64,000 nucleotides of DNA from the NCBI GenBank assembly GCA_937899645.1, contig CALCCD010000005.1, positions 94,768 through 158,767 of the forward strand, in the 5' to 3' direction. The DNA is from an uncultured cyanobacterium. Its GTDB lineage: Bacteria > Cyanobacteriota > Cyanobacteriia > Cyanobacteriales > Geitlerinemataceae. Both the position numbers and the translations under genes were made by a program. Shown here piece by piece: positions 18,578 through 29,741 of the stretch (positions are counted from its first letter, which is position 1; each line of letters opens with the position of its first letter). The notes under the pieces are model-generated. The model had not been told where the DNA came from. It saw only the letters and a program-made list of their open reading frames with translations, and made no database searches.

Positions 18578-18908
18578 ACTTTTGTTAACGTCCAGCGATG
18601 CGATCGTGGGGCGAACGCGATTTTTGGAGTGCTTGATAAGGTCGAAGCTGGCGGGCTTGCCGTAGTCTCCTGGGGCGATCGCGCACGGGATATCGGGCGA
18701 TCTCGCGATATTTTGGCGATCGGAGCACTCGCCCGTGTCGAGGTTAAGATTCTGTTACGTTTTGGTGTGCCAAGGCACGCGTCGCGAGCCGCGCCTGTCC
18801 AAATGTCATCCGATCGTGACCGGATCCGGTCGGCGCGGTATTCCGTAGATGCTGGCGGGTCGATGTGCTTTGATGGCTTCGTGCGCCATTAACGTCTATT
18901 TTTTCGCT
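18578..18908. other. Divergent gap between ndhD and clpS
   Basis: About 330 bp beyond the ndhD promoter. The clpS promoter should be in the right part; AAGATTCTGTTACGTTTTGG at about 18747-18765 is AT-rich, but no firm hexamers were assigned. No open frame with a ribosome-binding site is seen. Confidence 0.4.
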
Positions 18909-19238
18909 ATGCCCGTTTCTAGTTCTGCCGCGCTGCCCGCTACCGCGATCGCCACGCCGGTGCTGACGCCGAAAACCACGAAGCGCACCGTTCGCAAGAA
19001 GTACCCAAACTTTAAGGTGATCGTCCTTAACGACGATTTCAATACTTTCCAGCACGTGTCGCACTGTTTGATGACCTACGTGCCGGACATGAATCCCGAT
19101 CGCGCTTGGGAGCTGACCAACCAAGTTCACTTCGAGGGTGCAGCGACGGTGTGGACGGGGCCGCTCGAACAGGCGGAGTTTTACCATATGCAGCTCAAGC
19201 GTGAGGGGCTGACGATGGCTCCGTTGGAAGAGGCGTAG
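18909..19238 (+). CDS. clpS: ATP-dependent Clp protease adaptor ClpS
   Basis: A 109-residue ClpS, which binds ClpC/ClpA N-domains and delivers N-degron substrates. The binding-pocket residues are visible: the NDD triad at 41-43 in VIVLNDDFNTFQHV, and His74 in TNQVHFEG. The end KREGLTMAPLEEA is typical of cyanobacterial ClpS. A basic 30-residue N-terminal extension (TPKTTKRTVRKKYPNFK) precedes the core. ATG 18909 is chosen because upstream starts would add a Cys/Ala-rich stretch foreign to the family. Cyanobacteria often have two ClpS paralogues with different specificity; by its core sequence this is probably the housekeeping one. Confidence 0.95.
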   Translation: MPVSSSAALPATAIATPVLTPKTTKRTVRKKYPNFKVIVLNDDFNTFQHVSHCLMTYVPDMNPDRAWELTNQVHFEGAATVWTGPLEQAEFYHMQLKREGLTMAPLEEA

Positions 19239-19273
19239 GTAGGACTTGCGCGCGAGTTTCTGGGGAAGCTTGC

Positions 19274-19328
19274 GGGACGCCAGCGCTACAGAAGCGAAAA
19301 TCAAATCTTGCCGTAGCGCAGCCGTCCC
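19274..19328. repeat. Imperfect inverted repeat between convergent genes
   Basis: Arms GGGACGCCAGCGCTAC (19274-19289) and GTAGCGCAGCCGTCCC (19313-19328) pair with three mismatches around a 23-base loop. The position between clpS (plus) and the bilin lyase gene (minus) suits a shared terminator, but there is no T-tract; a REP-type repeat is equally possible. Confidence 0.5.
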
Positions 19329-19360
19329 GGCTGCTCGGGTTTCTCGAACCGCTCGGGGAT

Positions 19361-19867
19361 CTATTGCTTCGGTGCGCCGCCCATGCGGATTTCCGAGCAG
19401 AAAGAAGCGTGCCGATCGCCGCTGGCCGTTAGCGAGACGGTGCTGGTGCGCTCGCGCAGGCTGGGGCTGGCGAACCAGATGCGCTCTTCGACGCGGCGAT
19501 CGCCCGAAGCCGTGACGATCGTCAGGGCCTCGTCGTCGCCGAGGGCGTGCGTGCCGGTCATCGCCGCGCCGTTGGCGTCGGTCTGGACGAACTTGCCGCC
19601 TGTGCCGAACACGAGTAGGTTTTGGCCGGTGACTTTAGCTTCGGATGCGCCGGATTGCCCTTCCCAGCGCGATCGCAGGGCGATCGCGCCCGTCGGATCG
19701 ATGCCCGCTTGCTGGCAGGCAGTCTTCACCTGCGCGTCGCCGGAATCGACCGTTTCAACCCACAGGTCGGCCTTGCCCGCCTCGATTTCTTGGGGGGGCA
19801 GGGCGTGGCTCGTGCGCTGGGAGAACCATTTGCCGACGCACTGTTCGAGAAAGTCCTGGAGGGTCAT
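19361..19867 (-). CDS. Phycobiliprotein chromophore lyase, CpcS/CpeS family
   Basis: A 168-residue protein beginning MTLQDFLEQCVGKWFSQRTS and containing ERIWFASPSLRERTS and the end FCSEIRMGG, the hallmark blocks of the CpcS/CpeS/CpcU lipocalin-like lyases. These attach phycocyanobilin or phycoerythrobilin to a conserved cysteine of phycobiliproteins. CpcS and CpcU act as heterodimers in some species, and this gene could be either subunit, so no symbol is given. The presence of a bilin lyase supports a phycobilisome-containing host. The next gene upstream on the same strand (C-S lyase) lies 84 bp away. Confidence 0.88.
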   Translation of the reverse strand: MTLQDFLEQCVGKWFSQRTSHALPPQEIEAGKADLWVETVDSGDAQVKTACQQAGIDPTGAIALRSRWEGQSGASEAKVTGQNLLVFGTGGKFVQTDANGAAMTGTHALGDDEALTIVTASGDRRVEERIWFASPSLRERTSTVSLTASGDRHASFCSEIRMGGAPKQ

Positions 19868-19951
19868 GACGGGAGGAATATCGCGCTCTTAAAGATGTTT
19901 TGGTCGATATATCTTAGCGCTCGCGGGCGATCGGGGCGGGGGGCGTAGCCG

Positions 19952-21139
19952 TCAGGCCAGGTCGAGAAACTCGGCGATCGCCGCGAGCAGCCGCGCGATC
20001 TCGTCGTCGGCGGTGAAATAGTGGACGCAAGCACGCACGCAGTCGGGCTCTAGGATCGTCCGCAGCATAAAGCCCCGCGCTTCGAGCCAAGTCACGAGCT
20101 GGGCGTGCTGGCCGCTGGCGATCGCGAAGGAAACGAGGCCCGATCGCGGTGCAGATCTTGCCAGACAGTCGATACCCTCGATTGCCCGCAACCCCGACCA
20201 CAGGCGCTCGGCGCGATCGCAGATGATGCCGTAGCGTTCTGTCGCCGTGCCCCACTCGTCGTGAAGGGCGATCGAGGCGCGCAGCCCCGCAAACAGCGGA
20301 TAGGACGAGGTGGCGACTTCGTAGCGCTGGCCGTTGTTTTTCCAACCCGTCGGTGCGCCCGTGGCGTCCATCGTGATGCCGCGCCAGCCGATAAAGGTTG
20401 GGGCCAGGTCGGCGCGGGCAGCTTCGCTGACGTAGAGCCCGCCGACGCCCGCCGCGCCGCAGAGCCACTTATGGCCGGTGAAGGCGTAGAAGTCGGTGTC
20501 GATCGCGTCGAGATTCAGGGGCAGCGTGCCGACGGACTGGGCGGCATCGACCATCACGCGGATGGTGTGTCCCGCCTCGGTGGGGAACTCGTGGCAAATA
20601 CGGTTGAGTTCGGCCAAGTCCAGGACGTGGCCGGTGTTCCAGAGCAGGTGACTGACGACGACGAGGCGCGTGCGTTTCGAGAGCCGATCGGCGATCGCCG
20701 CCACCGGATCGCCGTCATTGAGAACCGGGAGGATTGGTGCGATCGTTACCGACACCTCGAAGCGCCGTGCGATCTCCTTCACCGTGGCAATAATGCCGGG
20801 GTGTTCGCAGTCGGTCATCACGATTTCGTCGCCCGCCTGCCAGTTGATTCCCCACAGGGCGATATTGCAGCCGACGGTGACATCCTCGGTAATCGTGACC
20901 GTTTCGGTGGGGACGCCGAGGAGACCGGCGATCGCTGCCCGCGTCTCGTGCAAGCTTGCGTCTAGCCAGCTGTTGACCTTGCCGTTAAAGGGGCCGTCGG
21001 TTTGGATGCGGCGCTCGGTGGCCGCGATCGCCTCGAACGCCGGCTCCGACAGCGGCCCCTGACCGCCGTAGTTGAAGTAGGTTTTGTTCGCCAGGGCGGG
21101 GAACTGAGCGCGCAGGCGATCGAGGTTGGGAAGGGTCAT
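19952..21139 (-). CDS. Class V PLP-dependent C-S lyase (cysteine/cystine lyase type)
   Basis: A 395-residue aminotransferase class V protein. It starts RLRAQFPALANKTYFNYGGQ and continues GPLSEPAFEAI, the N-terminal pattern of the Synechocystis C-DES cysteine/cystine lyase group. The PLP lysine lies in FYAFTGHKWLCGAAG, preceded by the cofactor-binding VMVDAAQSVG. No cysteine-containing NifS loop is seen, so it is not a standard cysteine desulfurase. C-DES enzymes split cystine to give pyruvate, ammonia and persulfide and can feed Fe-S assembly in vitro. The substrate here is inferred from the family. Confidence 0.85.
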   Translation of the reverse strand: MTLPNLDRLRAQFPALANKTYFNYGGQGPLSEPAFEAIAATERRIQTDGPFNGKVNSWLDASLHETRAAIAGLLGVPTETVTITEDVTVGCNIALWGINWQAGDEIVMTDCEHPGIIATVKEIARRFEVSVTIAPILPVLNDGDPVAAIADRLSKRTRLVVVSHLLWNTGHVLDLAELNRICHEFPTEAGHTIRVMVDAAQSVGTLPLNLDAIDTDFYAFTGHKWLCGAAGVGGLYVSEAARADLAPTFIGWRGITMDATGAPTGWKNNGQRYEVATSSYPLFAGLRASIALHDEWGTATERYGIICDRAERLWSGLRAIEGIDCLARSAPRSGLVSFAIASGQHAQLVTWLEARGFMLRTILEPDCVRACVHYFTADDEIARLLAAIAEFLDLA

Positions 21140-21184
21140 GCGCGGAGACGCGGGTGGGACGTTTTTGGCGGTCTAGCTTCGCGA

Positions 21185-21225
21185 GGGTTGAGAAATACGA
21201 CTTTTTGGAGAAGTCGAACTCCTAG
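21185..21225. terminator. Hairpin downstream of the SH3-protein gene
   Basis: On the minus strand the SH3 gene is followed by GTTCGACTTCTCCAAAAAGTC, where GACTT pairs with AAGTC, and then by GTATTTCTC. This resembles the hairpins after the TonB receptor (51391) and the binding protein (52472), so it is probably a terminator made from a dispersed repeat. Confidence 0.55.
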
Positions 21226-21239
21226 AGATAGTCGCCCTA

Positions 21240-21869
21240 TCAGTAGAAGCGGGTGCAGTAGATGATGTTCGTCACCGTGCCGTCGCGGCCCACGGGAATG
21301 TAGCCGTCGGCGGGGAAGTCGAGAGGCATCCAAATCGAGCCATCATCGTTGGTGATGGAGGTGGGGACGATCTCGATCGCCGCTCCGTCGTTGAGGCTGG
21401 CGATCGTCGGCGAATTAAAATCGGGCATTTCGTAGACGCCGAGGCCGCCCTCGCGGCTGACGTTGCGGATATTGTCGCCAGCACCGCAGCGCGCCGGAAC
21501 GGCAGACGAGCCAGAAGGCATCACCATGTCGTTGCCCATGTCCATACCCATATCGTCATCGACGTCGATCTGCGCCATCTCCGGCTCGCAGACGTAGTCC
21601 GCCCAAACGTAGCCGCGCGCCCCGGCAGTGGCGATGGGCTGCCAGCTTCCGGCGCGGGGCGCAACGAGCCAAACGCGCGAGTCGTTGGGCAGCTGGCCGA
21701 TCGTCGGGCTATCGAAGCTGGGGCCGCTGCGCAAGTTCAGCACTTCGCCGCTGTTCGTGCAGACGAACCCATCGAGGGGCGGCAGGGGGTCGGCGGAAGC
21801 GGGGCGCGCCACCGTTAGAACGGGCGCGATCGCGCTGGCCAAAACGGCGACAAGAACGTGACGTTTCAT
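21240..21869 (-). CDS. Secreted protein with two SH3b-like domains
   Basis: A 209-residue protein with a clear signal peptide (MKRHVLVAVLASAIAPVL, cleavage after about ...ARPASA). Domain 1 has the bacterial SH3 signature VLNLRSGPSFDSPTIGQL then GYVWADYVC. A Met/Asp-rich linker (DDDMGMDMGNDMVM) follows. Domain 2 is a more divergent SH3-like repeat (VYEMPDFNSPTIASL, then DGYIPV). Cysteine pairs suggest periplasmic disulfides. Such proteins usually bind cell-wall peptides or other envelope partners; the partner is unknown. The ATG at 21869 is taken because it starts the signal peptide. Confidence 0.85.
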   Translation of the reverse strand: MKRHVLVAVLASAIAPVLTVARPASADPLPPLDGFVCTNSGEVLNLRSGPSFDSPTIGQLPNDSRVWLVAPRAGSWQPIATAGARGYVWADYVCEPEMAQIDVDDDMGMDMGNDMVMPSGSSAVPARCGAGDNIRNVSREGGLGVYEMPDFNSPTIASLNDGAAIEIVPTSITNDDGSIWMPLDFPADGYIPVGRDGTVTNIIYCTRFY

Positions 21870-22245
21870 AGTGCAGGAGTGGTGGGTTGGCGACGGGTGG
21901 CGTCCGCAGGCGCGAGGCCCGTGCCTGAATTCTACACGGGGCATTCAATTTCGTGTTTTCGCGGATATTTGCGGATATTTGCAGAGCGAGCGGCTCGATC
22001 GCCCCCGATCGTTAAGCTACTGAAGCTAGCGAGATGCGAGCATGGCAAAAGGAAATCTAAATTTTCCGTAGAGCGCAGATGACGCGCGTCATCGGTTAGC
22101 GCCAGAACCTTTACGAGGCAAGCGATTACACGCCCGACCGAAAAGACGAGGCCGGAGGCCATAACCCTGACTGAGTAAAGGCTGTAGATTTAACTAATGA
22201 CAGCCCCCAGCCCGCCCCAACTCGCTCCACCGCCTGCCACGCCCC
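21870..22245. other. Intergenic region, no gene seen
   Basis: About 375 bp between divergent genes. It contains a short direct repeat GCGGATATTTGCGGATATTTGC at about 21960 (two copies of an 11-base unit) and a small palindrome TGACGCGCGTCATC near 22080. Promoters for both neighbours should be here, but none is clear. Confidence 0.4.
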
Positions 22246-22740
22246 ATGCCGCAACCCGCTCCCAAAACCGCCGCACGCTGCTACGAAAACTCGATCCAGA
22301 TCGATGCCAGCGCCACTACCGTCGAGCGCTGCCTGACCGACCTAGAATTGATGCACCGCTGGCTCAACCCGGCGCTTAAGTGTCGCCCGATCGGCGACTG
22401 GAGCACGGATATCGGCGCGCGCAGCCGCTTTACCATCGAGATTCCTCTTCTTTCGTCCAGCCTGCGACCCGGCCTGCAAAGCACCGTCGTCGAGCGCTCG
22501 CCGGGAACGATCGTCTGGGAATTCCAAGGCTTTTTCCACGGGCGCGATCGCTGGGAGTGCCACCCCAACGAAATCGGGACGACCTTAGTCAATCAATTCC
22601 GCTTCGATATTCCCAACCCCTTGGTTCGCTTCGGCTTCGACACCTTCGCCGCTCAGCTCACCCAGAGCGACATGCAGGCACAGCTTCGCCGCCTCAAGGC
22701 CGTTGCCGAGCGAGTTGATGTCGCTCCCGCGCGCATCTAG
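22246..22740 (+). CDS. SRPBCC-family (polyketide cyclase/START-like) protein
   Basis: A 164-residue protein with the helix-grip pattern of SRPBCC proteins: ENSIQIDASATTVERCLTDL at the start, DIGARSRFTIEIP in the middle, VVERSPGTIVWEFQGFF, and a C-terminal helix FDTFAAQLTQSDMQAQLRRL. These proteins bind hydrophobic ligands or act as cyclases; cyanobacterial members like this one are uncharacterised. No signal peptide. The gene stands alone between oppositely oriented genes. The ligand cannot be predicted from sequence. Confidence 0.75.
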   Translation: MPQPAPKTAARCYENSIQIDASATTVERCLTDLELMHRWLNPALKCRPIGDWSTDIGARSRFTIEIPLLSSSLRPGLQSTVVERSPGTIVWEFQGFFHGRDRWECHPNEIGTTLVNQFRFDIPNPLVRFGFDTFAAQLTQSDMQAQLRRLKAVAERVDVAPARI

Positions 22741-22867
22741 CAGCTAAAAAATCCGCTTGAGGCTAACCGGGAATATCAATCGTGGATATCTGGAACGATC
22801 TGAAGAGATCTGGAAAGAGCTGGAGAACACGGCTCGGCGCGCGGAGTAGGTCGGGAGCGGCCCGACC

Positions 22868-23251
22868 TCAGCCGAGGCGATGGTTGAGGCTGCTATGGGA
22901 TAGAAGCTGCTCCTCGAGCGCGGCAATGCGGTTATACGAAGCCGTAAGCTGGGCCGTCAGGCGCTGGATTTGCGCTTCTGGCGTCAGCGCTTTTTCGTCA
23001 TCGCTACTGCGCTGGGAGCCGATCAAGTCGCGATCGACGAGAACGTCTTGGTGCTCGAACATCGATTCGATCGCGCTGGCCTCGCGGACGAGTGCCCGTT
23101 CGGTCTCCGCGATCGCCTGGTTCTCGCGCTCGGCGCGCGTATCCGCGTCCACCAGCAAGTGATTGACGTTCGCACTCAATCGCTCGATCGACTCGTACAA
23201 AGCATCGACTTTACGATCGAGCGCAGCCATTTGTATCTGGAGGTTGCTCAT
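22868..23251 (-). CDS. Small coiled-coil protein, function unknown
   Basis: A 127-residue, almost wholly helical protein: MSNLQIQMAALDRKVDALYE, then a segment rich in Ala, Glu and Arg (ERENQAIAETERALVREAS), then IQRLTAQLTASYNRIAALEE. Heptad spacing of Leu/Ile/Val is visible across residues 1-60 and 90-120, so a dimeric coiled coil is likely. No motif or membrane segment. The stop lies 127 bp from the convergent SRPBCC gene's stop. Confidence 0.6.
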   Translation of the reverse strand: MSNLQIQMAALDRKVDALYESIERLSANVNHLLVDADTRAERENQAIAETERALVREASAIESMFEHQDVLVDRDLIGSQRSSDDEKALTPEAQIQRLTAQLTASYNRIAALEEQLLSHSSLNHRLG

Positions 23252-23518
23252 ATTACGATCCTCGCAATCAGGCGTTCGCTCTCAATACTATGGATCGATT
23301 GAAAGAGCCTTCTGTTTTAGCGTATTTATTTAACTTTTTCATTTGAAATATTTTCTTCTGTGATGCTTGGCATCACGGCACTCGTCAACCGCAAACCAGC
23401 AGGTTCTAAAAGCCTTCAGGCTATCTATGCGCGCCCGCTTTCGGCATTTCGCTCCTCGCGAGTTCGACACATCTTGAAACAATCTAGAAATTTAACCAAA
23501 GCATTACTGGAAAGAGAC

Positions 23519-24718
23519 TTGAGAAATCTAAAGCGCCGAAATTTTTTACAGTCCCTCGCCATCTTTTCCGCCGCTACAGCCTTATCCGGCTGTCAGCAGG
23601 GCAATCGGGAAGCCATCGATATTCAAGTCTTAAAAAAATCTGTTCCTGCCGCCTTAATTTCAGAATTTCGTAAGGAAGTCCGTCGCGGGTCGCTCGTGCA
23701 ATTCGACACGGTTTCCCAGCGCCAAGAAAGCTTCGATTTGCTCCAAAAATGGCAGCGAAATGCTCTCGATCGCGTGGTGAATTCCGAAGCCGAGCCGAGC
23801 CGCTGGTTTCTGACCGATCTCCTCTCCGGACGGCAACCCGAGCGCGTTCCCCACCTGTGCCAGCTCGGTCACTACTGGCTCGATCGTGCCATTGCTCTAA
23901 AGACAATCGCCCCACTCTCCCATCTGGACGTCTCCTGGCCGGAGATCGCCGCCAAAACCCCCTTTCGCTGGCAGTATCGCCCGACCGCTGAGCCGAACTC
24001 GCCCGAACCCCTCTGGGCCGTGCCCTACACCTGGGGCACCACGGCGATCGCCTATCGCGCCGACCGGCTCGGCGACTGGCGACCCCAGGACTGGCAAGAC
24101 CTCTGGGAGCATCCCGACCTCGAAGGCCGCATCATCCTGCCCGACAGCCCCCGCGAAACTATCGGCCTCGCGCTCAAATCCCTGGGCGAGAGCTACAACA
24201 CTCCCCGCCCCGATCGCGTCTCCGGGCTGCGCGCCCATCTCGAGGCGCTCCAAAAACGCACGCTGACCTACAGCAGCACCAGCTACCAGCAGTCCCTCGT
24301 GCTCGGTGACGCCTGGGTGGCGATCGGCACGTCGCAAGACATCGCCAAGATGCCGGAGTTCGGACGCACAGTCGGTGCCGTCGTACCACGATCGGGGACG
24401 GCACTCTGGGCCGACCTGTGGGTGCAGCCCCGTGTTAGCGCCGAGGCAATGGCTGCCGCGCAGACCGGCCTCACCCAGCGCTGGATCGAGTTCTGCTGGC
24501 AGCAAAATATTGCTGAAACCCTCTCCGCCGTCTCCGGAGCCGCATCGCCGGGACTCTTCCGCGTCGATCGCGCCGAACTCGCACCGGGGATACGCGAAGC
24601 CGGGCTGCTACTTCCCGACGACGCTCGCTTGGCGAAGTCCGAATTTATCCAACCGCTCGCCAGCGCCGAGTCGATCGACGCCTACGCCCAGCTCTGGGAA
24701 GCCGTGCGATCGAGCTAA
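23519..24718 (+). CDS. Lipoprotein, extracellular solute-binding protein (PotD-like)
   Basis: A 399-residue protein with an N-terminal RRNFLQSLAIFSAATALSGC, a twin-arginine-like lipoprotein signal with lipobox LSGC. The body fits periplasmic binding proteins of the spermidine/putrescine group: ALWAVPYTWGTTAIAYRAD-type hinge (here PLWAVPYTWGTTAIAYRAD), WQDLWEHPDLEGRIILPDSP, and the C-terminal FCWQQNIAETLS. Cyanobacterial relatives are annotated as ABC-transporter or polyamine-type binding proteins. No permease or ATPase is adjacent, so the substrate and partner are unknown. The TTG start at 23519 is chosen because it places the signal peptide correctly and has GGAAAG upstream; the frame is open further up to ATG 23360. 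Confidence 0.75.
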   Translation: MRNLKRRNFLQSLAIFSAATALSGCQQGNREAIDIQVLKKSVPAALISEFRKEVRRGSLVQFDTVSQRQESFDLLQKWQRNALDRVVNSEAEPSRWFLTDLLSGRQPERVPHLCQLGHYWLDRAIALKTIAPLSHLDVSWPEIAAKTPFRWQYRPTAEPNSPEPLWAVPYTWGTTAIAYRADRLGDWRPQDWQDLWEHPDLEGRIILPDSPRETIGLALKSLGESYNTPRPDRVSGLRAHLEALQKRTLTYSSTSYQQSLVLGDAWVAIGTSQDIAKMPEFGRTVGAVVPRSGTALWADLWVQPRVSAEAMAAAQTGLTQRWIEFCWQQNIAETLSAVSGAASPGLFRVDRAELAPGIREAGLLLPDDARLAKSEFIQPLASAESIDAYAQLWEAVRSS

Positions 24719-24782
24719 GCGCCGCTCTAAACGAGATCGACACCCAAAGGATTGCCGAACACAGGCAAAAAATGTCGCAACA

Positions 24783-24825
24783 AACAGCCCCACCGGTCAA
24801 CTCGCAGATGGGGCTGTTTATTTTT
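24783..24825 (+). terminator. Intrinsic terminator after the binding-protein gene
   Basis: Stem AACAGCCCCA (24783-24792) with TGGGGCTGTT (24809-24818), a perfect 10-bp pairing, is followed by TATTTTT. It lies between this gene and the convergent second ndhD. Confidence 0.88.
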
Positions 24826-24868
24826 CGACTTTCAGGAAGTGTCAGTGCAGGAGGCCCGCCACCGCTAA

Positions 24869-26560
24869 CTAATCCGTACGTTCGCTCAAAACCGCCACGG
24901 GGCTCGGCGCGGCCTGGGCGCGATCGTCGATGCCGCCCGCTTCGTGCACCTGGGCGTACGCCTGAACCGACAGCCGGTTGATCGCCACCGTTTGCGTGTC
25001 GTAAGTCTGCATCGCCACCTTCGGATAGCAGCCGATCGTCACGATGAGCACCAAAAAGCTCACCGCCACGAAAATCTCACGGGGCTGGCTGTCGCGGAAC
25101 ACTGCCTGACCCGGCAGCACGCAGTTCGTCCCGAAGCAGACCGCTGCTTGGCTGTCGAGGAAGTCCTGACGGCGATTCGGATCGGTGATATCACAGCTCG
25201 GGATGGCCTGCTTGCCGAAAAGCGAGCCGTGGAATACTTCACGCACCATCGACAGCAAGTAAATCGGCGTTAAAATCACGCCCACCGCAGCCAGGAAGAC
25301 AATAACGCTGCGGAACGCCAGACCGTAAAAACTGCTCGTCGCGATACCGAGAAACACCGACACTTCGCTCGCAAAGCCGCTCATACCGGGCAGTGCGATC
25401 GAGGCCATCGCGCCCGCCACATACAGCGCGTAGACCTTCGGCATCAGCGTACCGACACCGCCCATATCCTTCATCGACAGGGTGTGAGTGCGATCGTAGG
25501 TCACGCCCGTCAGAAAGAAGAGCATCGCCGCAATCAGGCCGTGGGAAATAAGCTGCAACACCGCGCCGCTCATCCCTAGATCGGTAAACGACGCAATGCC
25601 GATCAGCACGAAGCCCATATGCGACACCGACGAGTAAGCGAGACGACGCTTCATATTCGTCTGGGCGAACGAAGCCAGCGCGCCATAGATAATGTTGATA
25701 ACGCCCACCGCAACCAGGATCGGCGCAAAGTAGATGTGCGCCTCCGGCAGCATGCCCATATTGAAGCGAATCAGGCCGTACGCCCCCATCTTCAGCAGCA
25801 CGCCCGCCAGCACCATCGACACCGGCGCAGACGCCTCACCGTGGGTATCCGGCAGCCAAGTGTGGAACGGGAAGATCGCCAGCTTGACACCGAACGAAAA
25901 CAGCAGGCCGATATATAGACCGATTTCCAGCGACAGCGGCAGCGCCTGACCCGTCAGCTCGGCAATATCAAAGGTCAGCGGCCCATCGCCAACGAAGGCA
26001 AACGCCAGACCGGCTACCAGAATAAACACCGACGAAACGGCAGTGTAGAGCAAAAATTTTGTCGCGGCCTGCTGCCGGTTTGGCCCGCCCCAGATGCACA
26101 CCAGCAGGTACACCGGAATCAGCTCGATTTCCCACATGATGAAGAACAGCAGGAAATCCTGGGCGATAAATACGCCAATTTGGGCGGCGTACAGCACCAG
26201 CATTAGAAAGTAGAACAAACGCGGCTTGCGATCGACCTGCCACGCCGCCAGTAGCGCCAGGGTCGTCACGAGTCCCGAAAGCACCACCAGGGGCATGGAG
26301 ATACCATCGACCGACACTGTCCAGCTCAGGCCGAGCTGCGGAATCCAGTCGAATTTCTCGACGATTTGGAACCCGGCGACGTTCGGGTCGTAGTTTTCCC
26401 AGAAGACTTTCAGGATGAGAACGAAGTCGGTCAGCGCCACGGCGATCGAGTACCACCGCAGGGTTTTGCCGTCTTTGTCGGGAATAATCGGAACGAAGCA
26501 GGCCGCGAGCAGTGGAAAGGCGAAGATGGCGGTCAGCCAGGGAAATGAGTCAGAAAGCAT
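24869..26560 (-). CDS. ndhD: NAD(P)H-quinone oxidoreductase (NDH-1) subunit 4, copy 2
   Basis: A 563-residue NdhD paralogue with the same family blocks as the copy at 16892: [41 protein letters not shown] and [15 protein letters not shown]. It differs by an insert of about 35 residues near the C terminus ([20 protein letters not shown], then [10 protein letters not shown] with paired cysteines) and by a longer tail. Cyanobacteria carry several ndhD genes whose products give alternative NDH-1 complexes (NDH-1L versus NDH-1L' or the CO2-uptake forms). The copy is about 6 kb from the first and in the same orientation. Its exact subtype is not assigned. Confidence 0.94.
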   Translation of the reverse strand: MLSDSFPWLTAIFAFPLLAACFVPIIPDKDGKTLRWYSIAVALTDFVLILKVFWENYDPNVAGFQIVEKFDWIPQLGLSWTVSVDGISMPLVVLSGLVTTLALLAAWQVDRKPRLFYFLMLVLYAAQIGVFIAQDFLLFFIMWEIELIPVYLLVCIWGGPNRQQAATKFLLYTAVSSVFILVAGLAFAFVGDGPLTFDIAELTGQALPLSLEIGLYIGLLFSFGVKLAIFPFHTWLPDTHGEASAPVSMVLAGVLLKMGAYGLIRFNMGMLPEAHIYFAPILVAVGVINIIYGALASFAQTNMKRRLAYSSVSHMGFVLIGIASFTDLGMSGAVLQLISHGLIAAMLFFLTGVTYDRTHTLSMKDMGGVGTLMPKVYALYVAGAMASIALPGMSGFASEVSVFLGIATSSFYGLAFRSVIVFLAAVGVILTPIYLLSMVREVFHGSLFGKQAIPSCDITDPNRRQDFLDSQAAVCFGTNCVLPGQAVFRDSQPREIFVAVSFLVLIVTIGCYPKVAMQTYDTQTVAINRLSVQAYAQVHEAGGIDDRAQAAPSPVAVLSERTD

Positions 26561-29035
<2,475 letters not shown>

Positions 29036-29054
29036 ACAGGAAGAGAGTCAAGCC

Positions 29055-29741
29055 GTGAAGGTTGCAGTTATTCCAGCCAGAGGCGGGAGCAAACGAATCC
29101 CCCGCAAAAATATCCGAAACTTCGCTGGCAAGCCGATGCTCGCTCACTCGATTCAGGCCGCCCGCGACAGCGAAATATTCGATCGCATCATCGTTTCGAC
29201 CGACGATCCTGAAATCGCTGAAGTAGCCCGTCAGTGGGGAGCTGAAGTACCGTTTGTGCGTCCCACCGAACTCGCTGATGACTTTACAGGAACGACTCCG
29301 GTTATCGCCCACGCAACACAGTGGCTGATAGATGAAAACGCAGACCCGGAGGCTGTGTGCTGCATTTACGCGACAGCACCACTAATTACCGCCAACGACA
29401 TTCGCACCGGCTGCGAAAAACTTCGTTCCGGAGATTGGCTGTACGCTCTGTCCGTTACAGATTTCCCAGCGCCGATCTTTCGCGCCTTTCAGGCCAGCGA
29501 AAAAGGTGGCATTCAGATGTTTTTTCCAGAAAACTTCAACACCCGCTCTCAGGATTTGCCCACGGCTTTACACGACGCCGGACAGTTTTATTGGGGTCTC
29601 CCCCAAGCGTGGCTGGAAGAGAAGCAGATATTCGCCGAGTGGTCGATCCCCGTGTATCTTCCTCGCTGGCGCGTCCAGGATATTGATACCCCAGAAGATT
29701 GGGAACGTGCGGAGCGACTGTGGAAAGCAATCGATCGATAA
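29055..29741 (+). CDS. pseF: Pseudaminic acid cytidylyltransferase
   Basis: A 228-residue nucleotidyltransferase with the CMP-sialate-synthetase motif VAVIPARGGSKRIPRKNIR at the N terminus, and CCIYATAPLITANDI and ALHDAGQFYWG further on. PseF couples CTP to pseudaminic acid to make the CMP-activated donor. The GTG start at 29055 is supported by AGGAAGAGAG just upstream and by the family N terminus. The 3' end overlaps the next gene by about 22 bases if that gene starts at GTG 29720. Confidence 0.92.
   Translation: MKVAVIPARGGSKRIPRKNIRNFAGKPMLAHSIQAARDSEIFDRIIVSTDDPEIAEVARQWGAEVPFVRPTELADDFTGTTPVIAHATQWLIDENADPEAVCCIYATAPLITANDIRTGCEKLRSGDWLYALSVTDFPAPIFRAFQASEKGGIQMFFPENFNTRSQDLPTALHDAGQFYWGLPQAWLEEKQIFAEWSIPVYLPRWRVQDIDTPEDWERAERLWKAIDR

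Noticed and set aside
17882..18892. 336-codon plus-strand frame opposite ndhD
   Set aside because: His/Gln/Glu-rich antisense of a membrane gene; no ribosome-binding site or motif.
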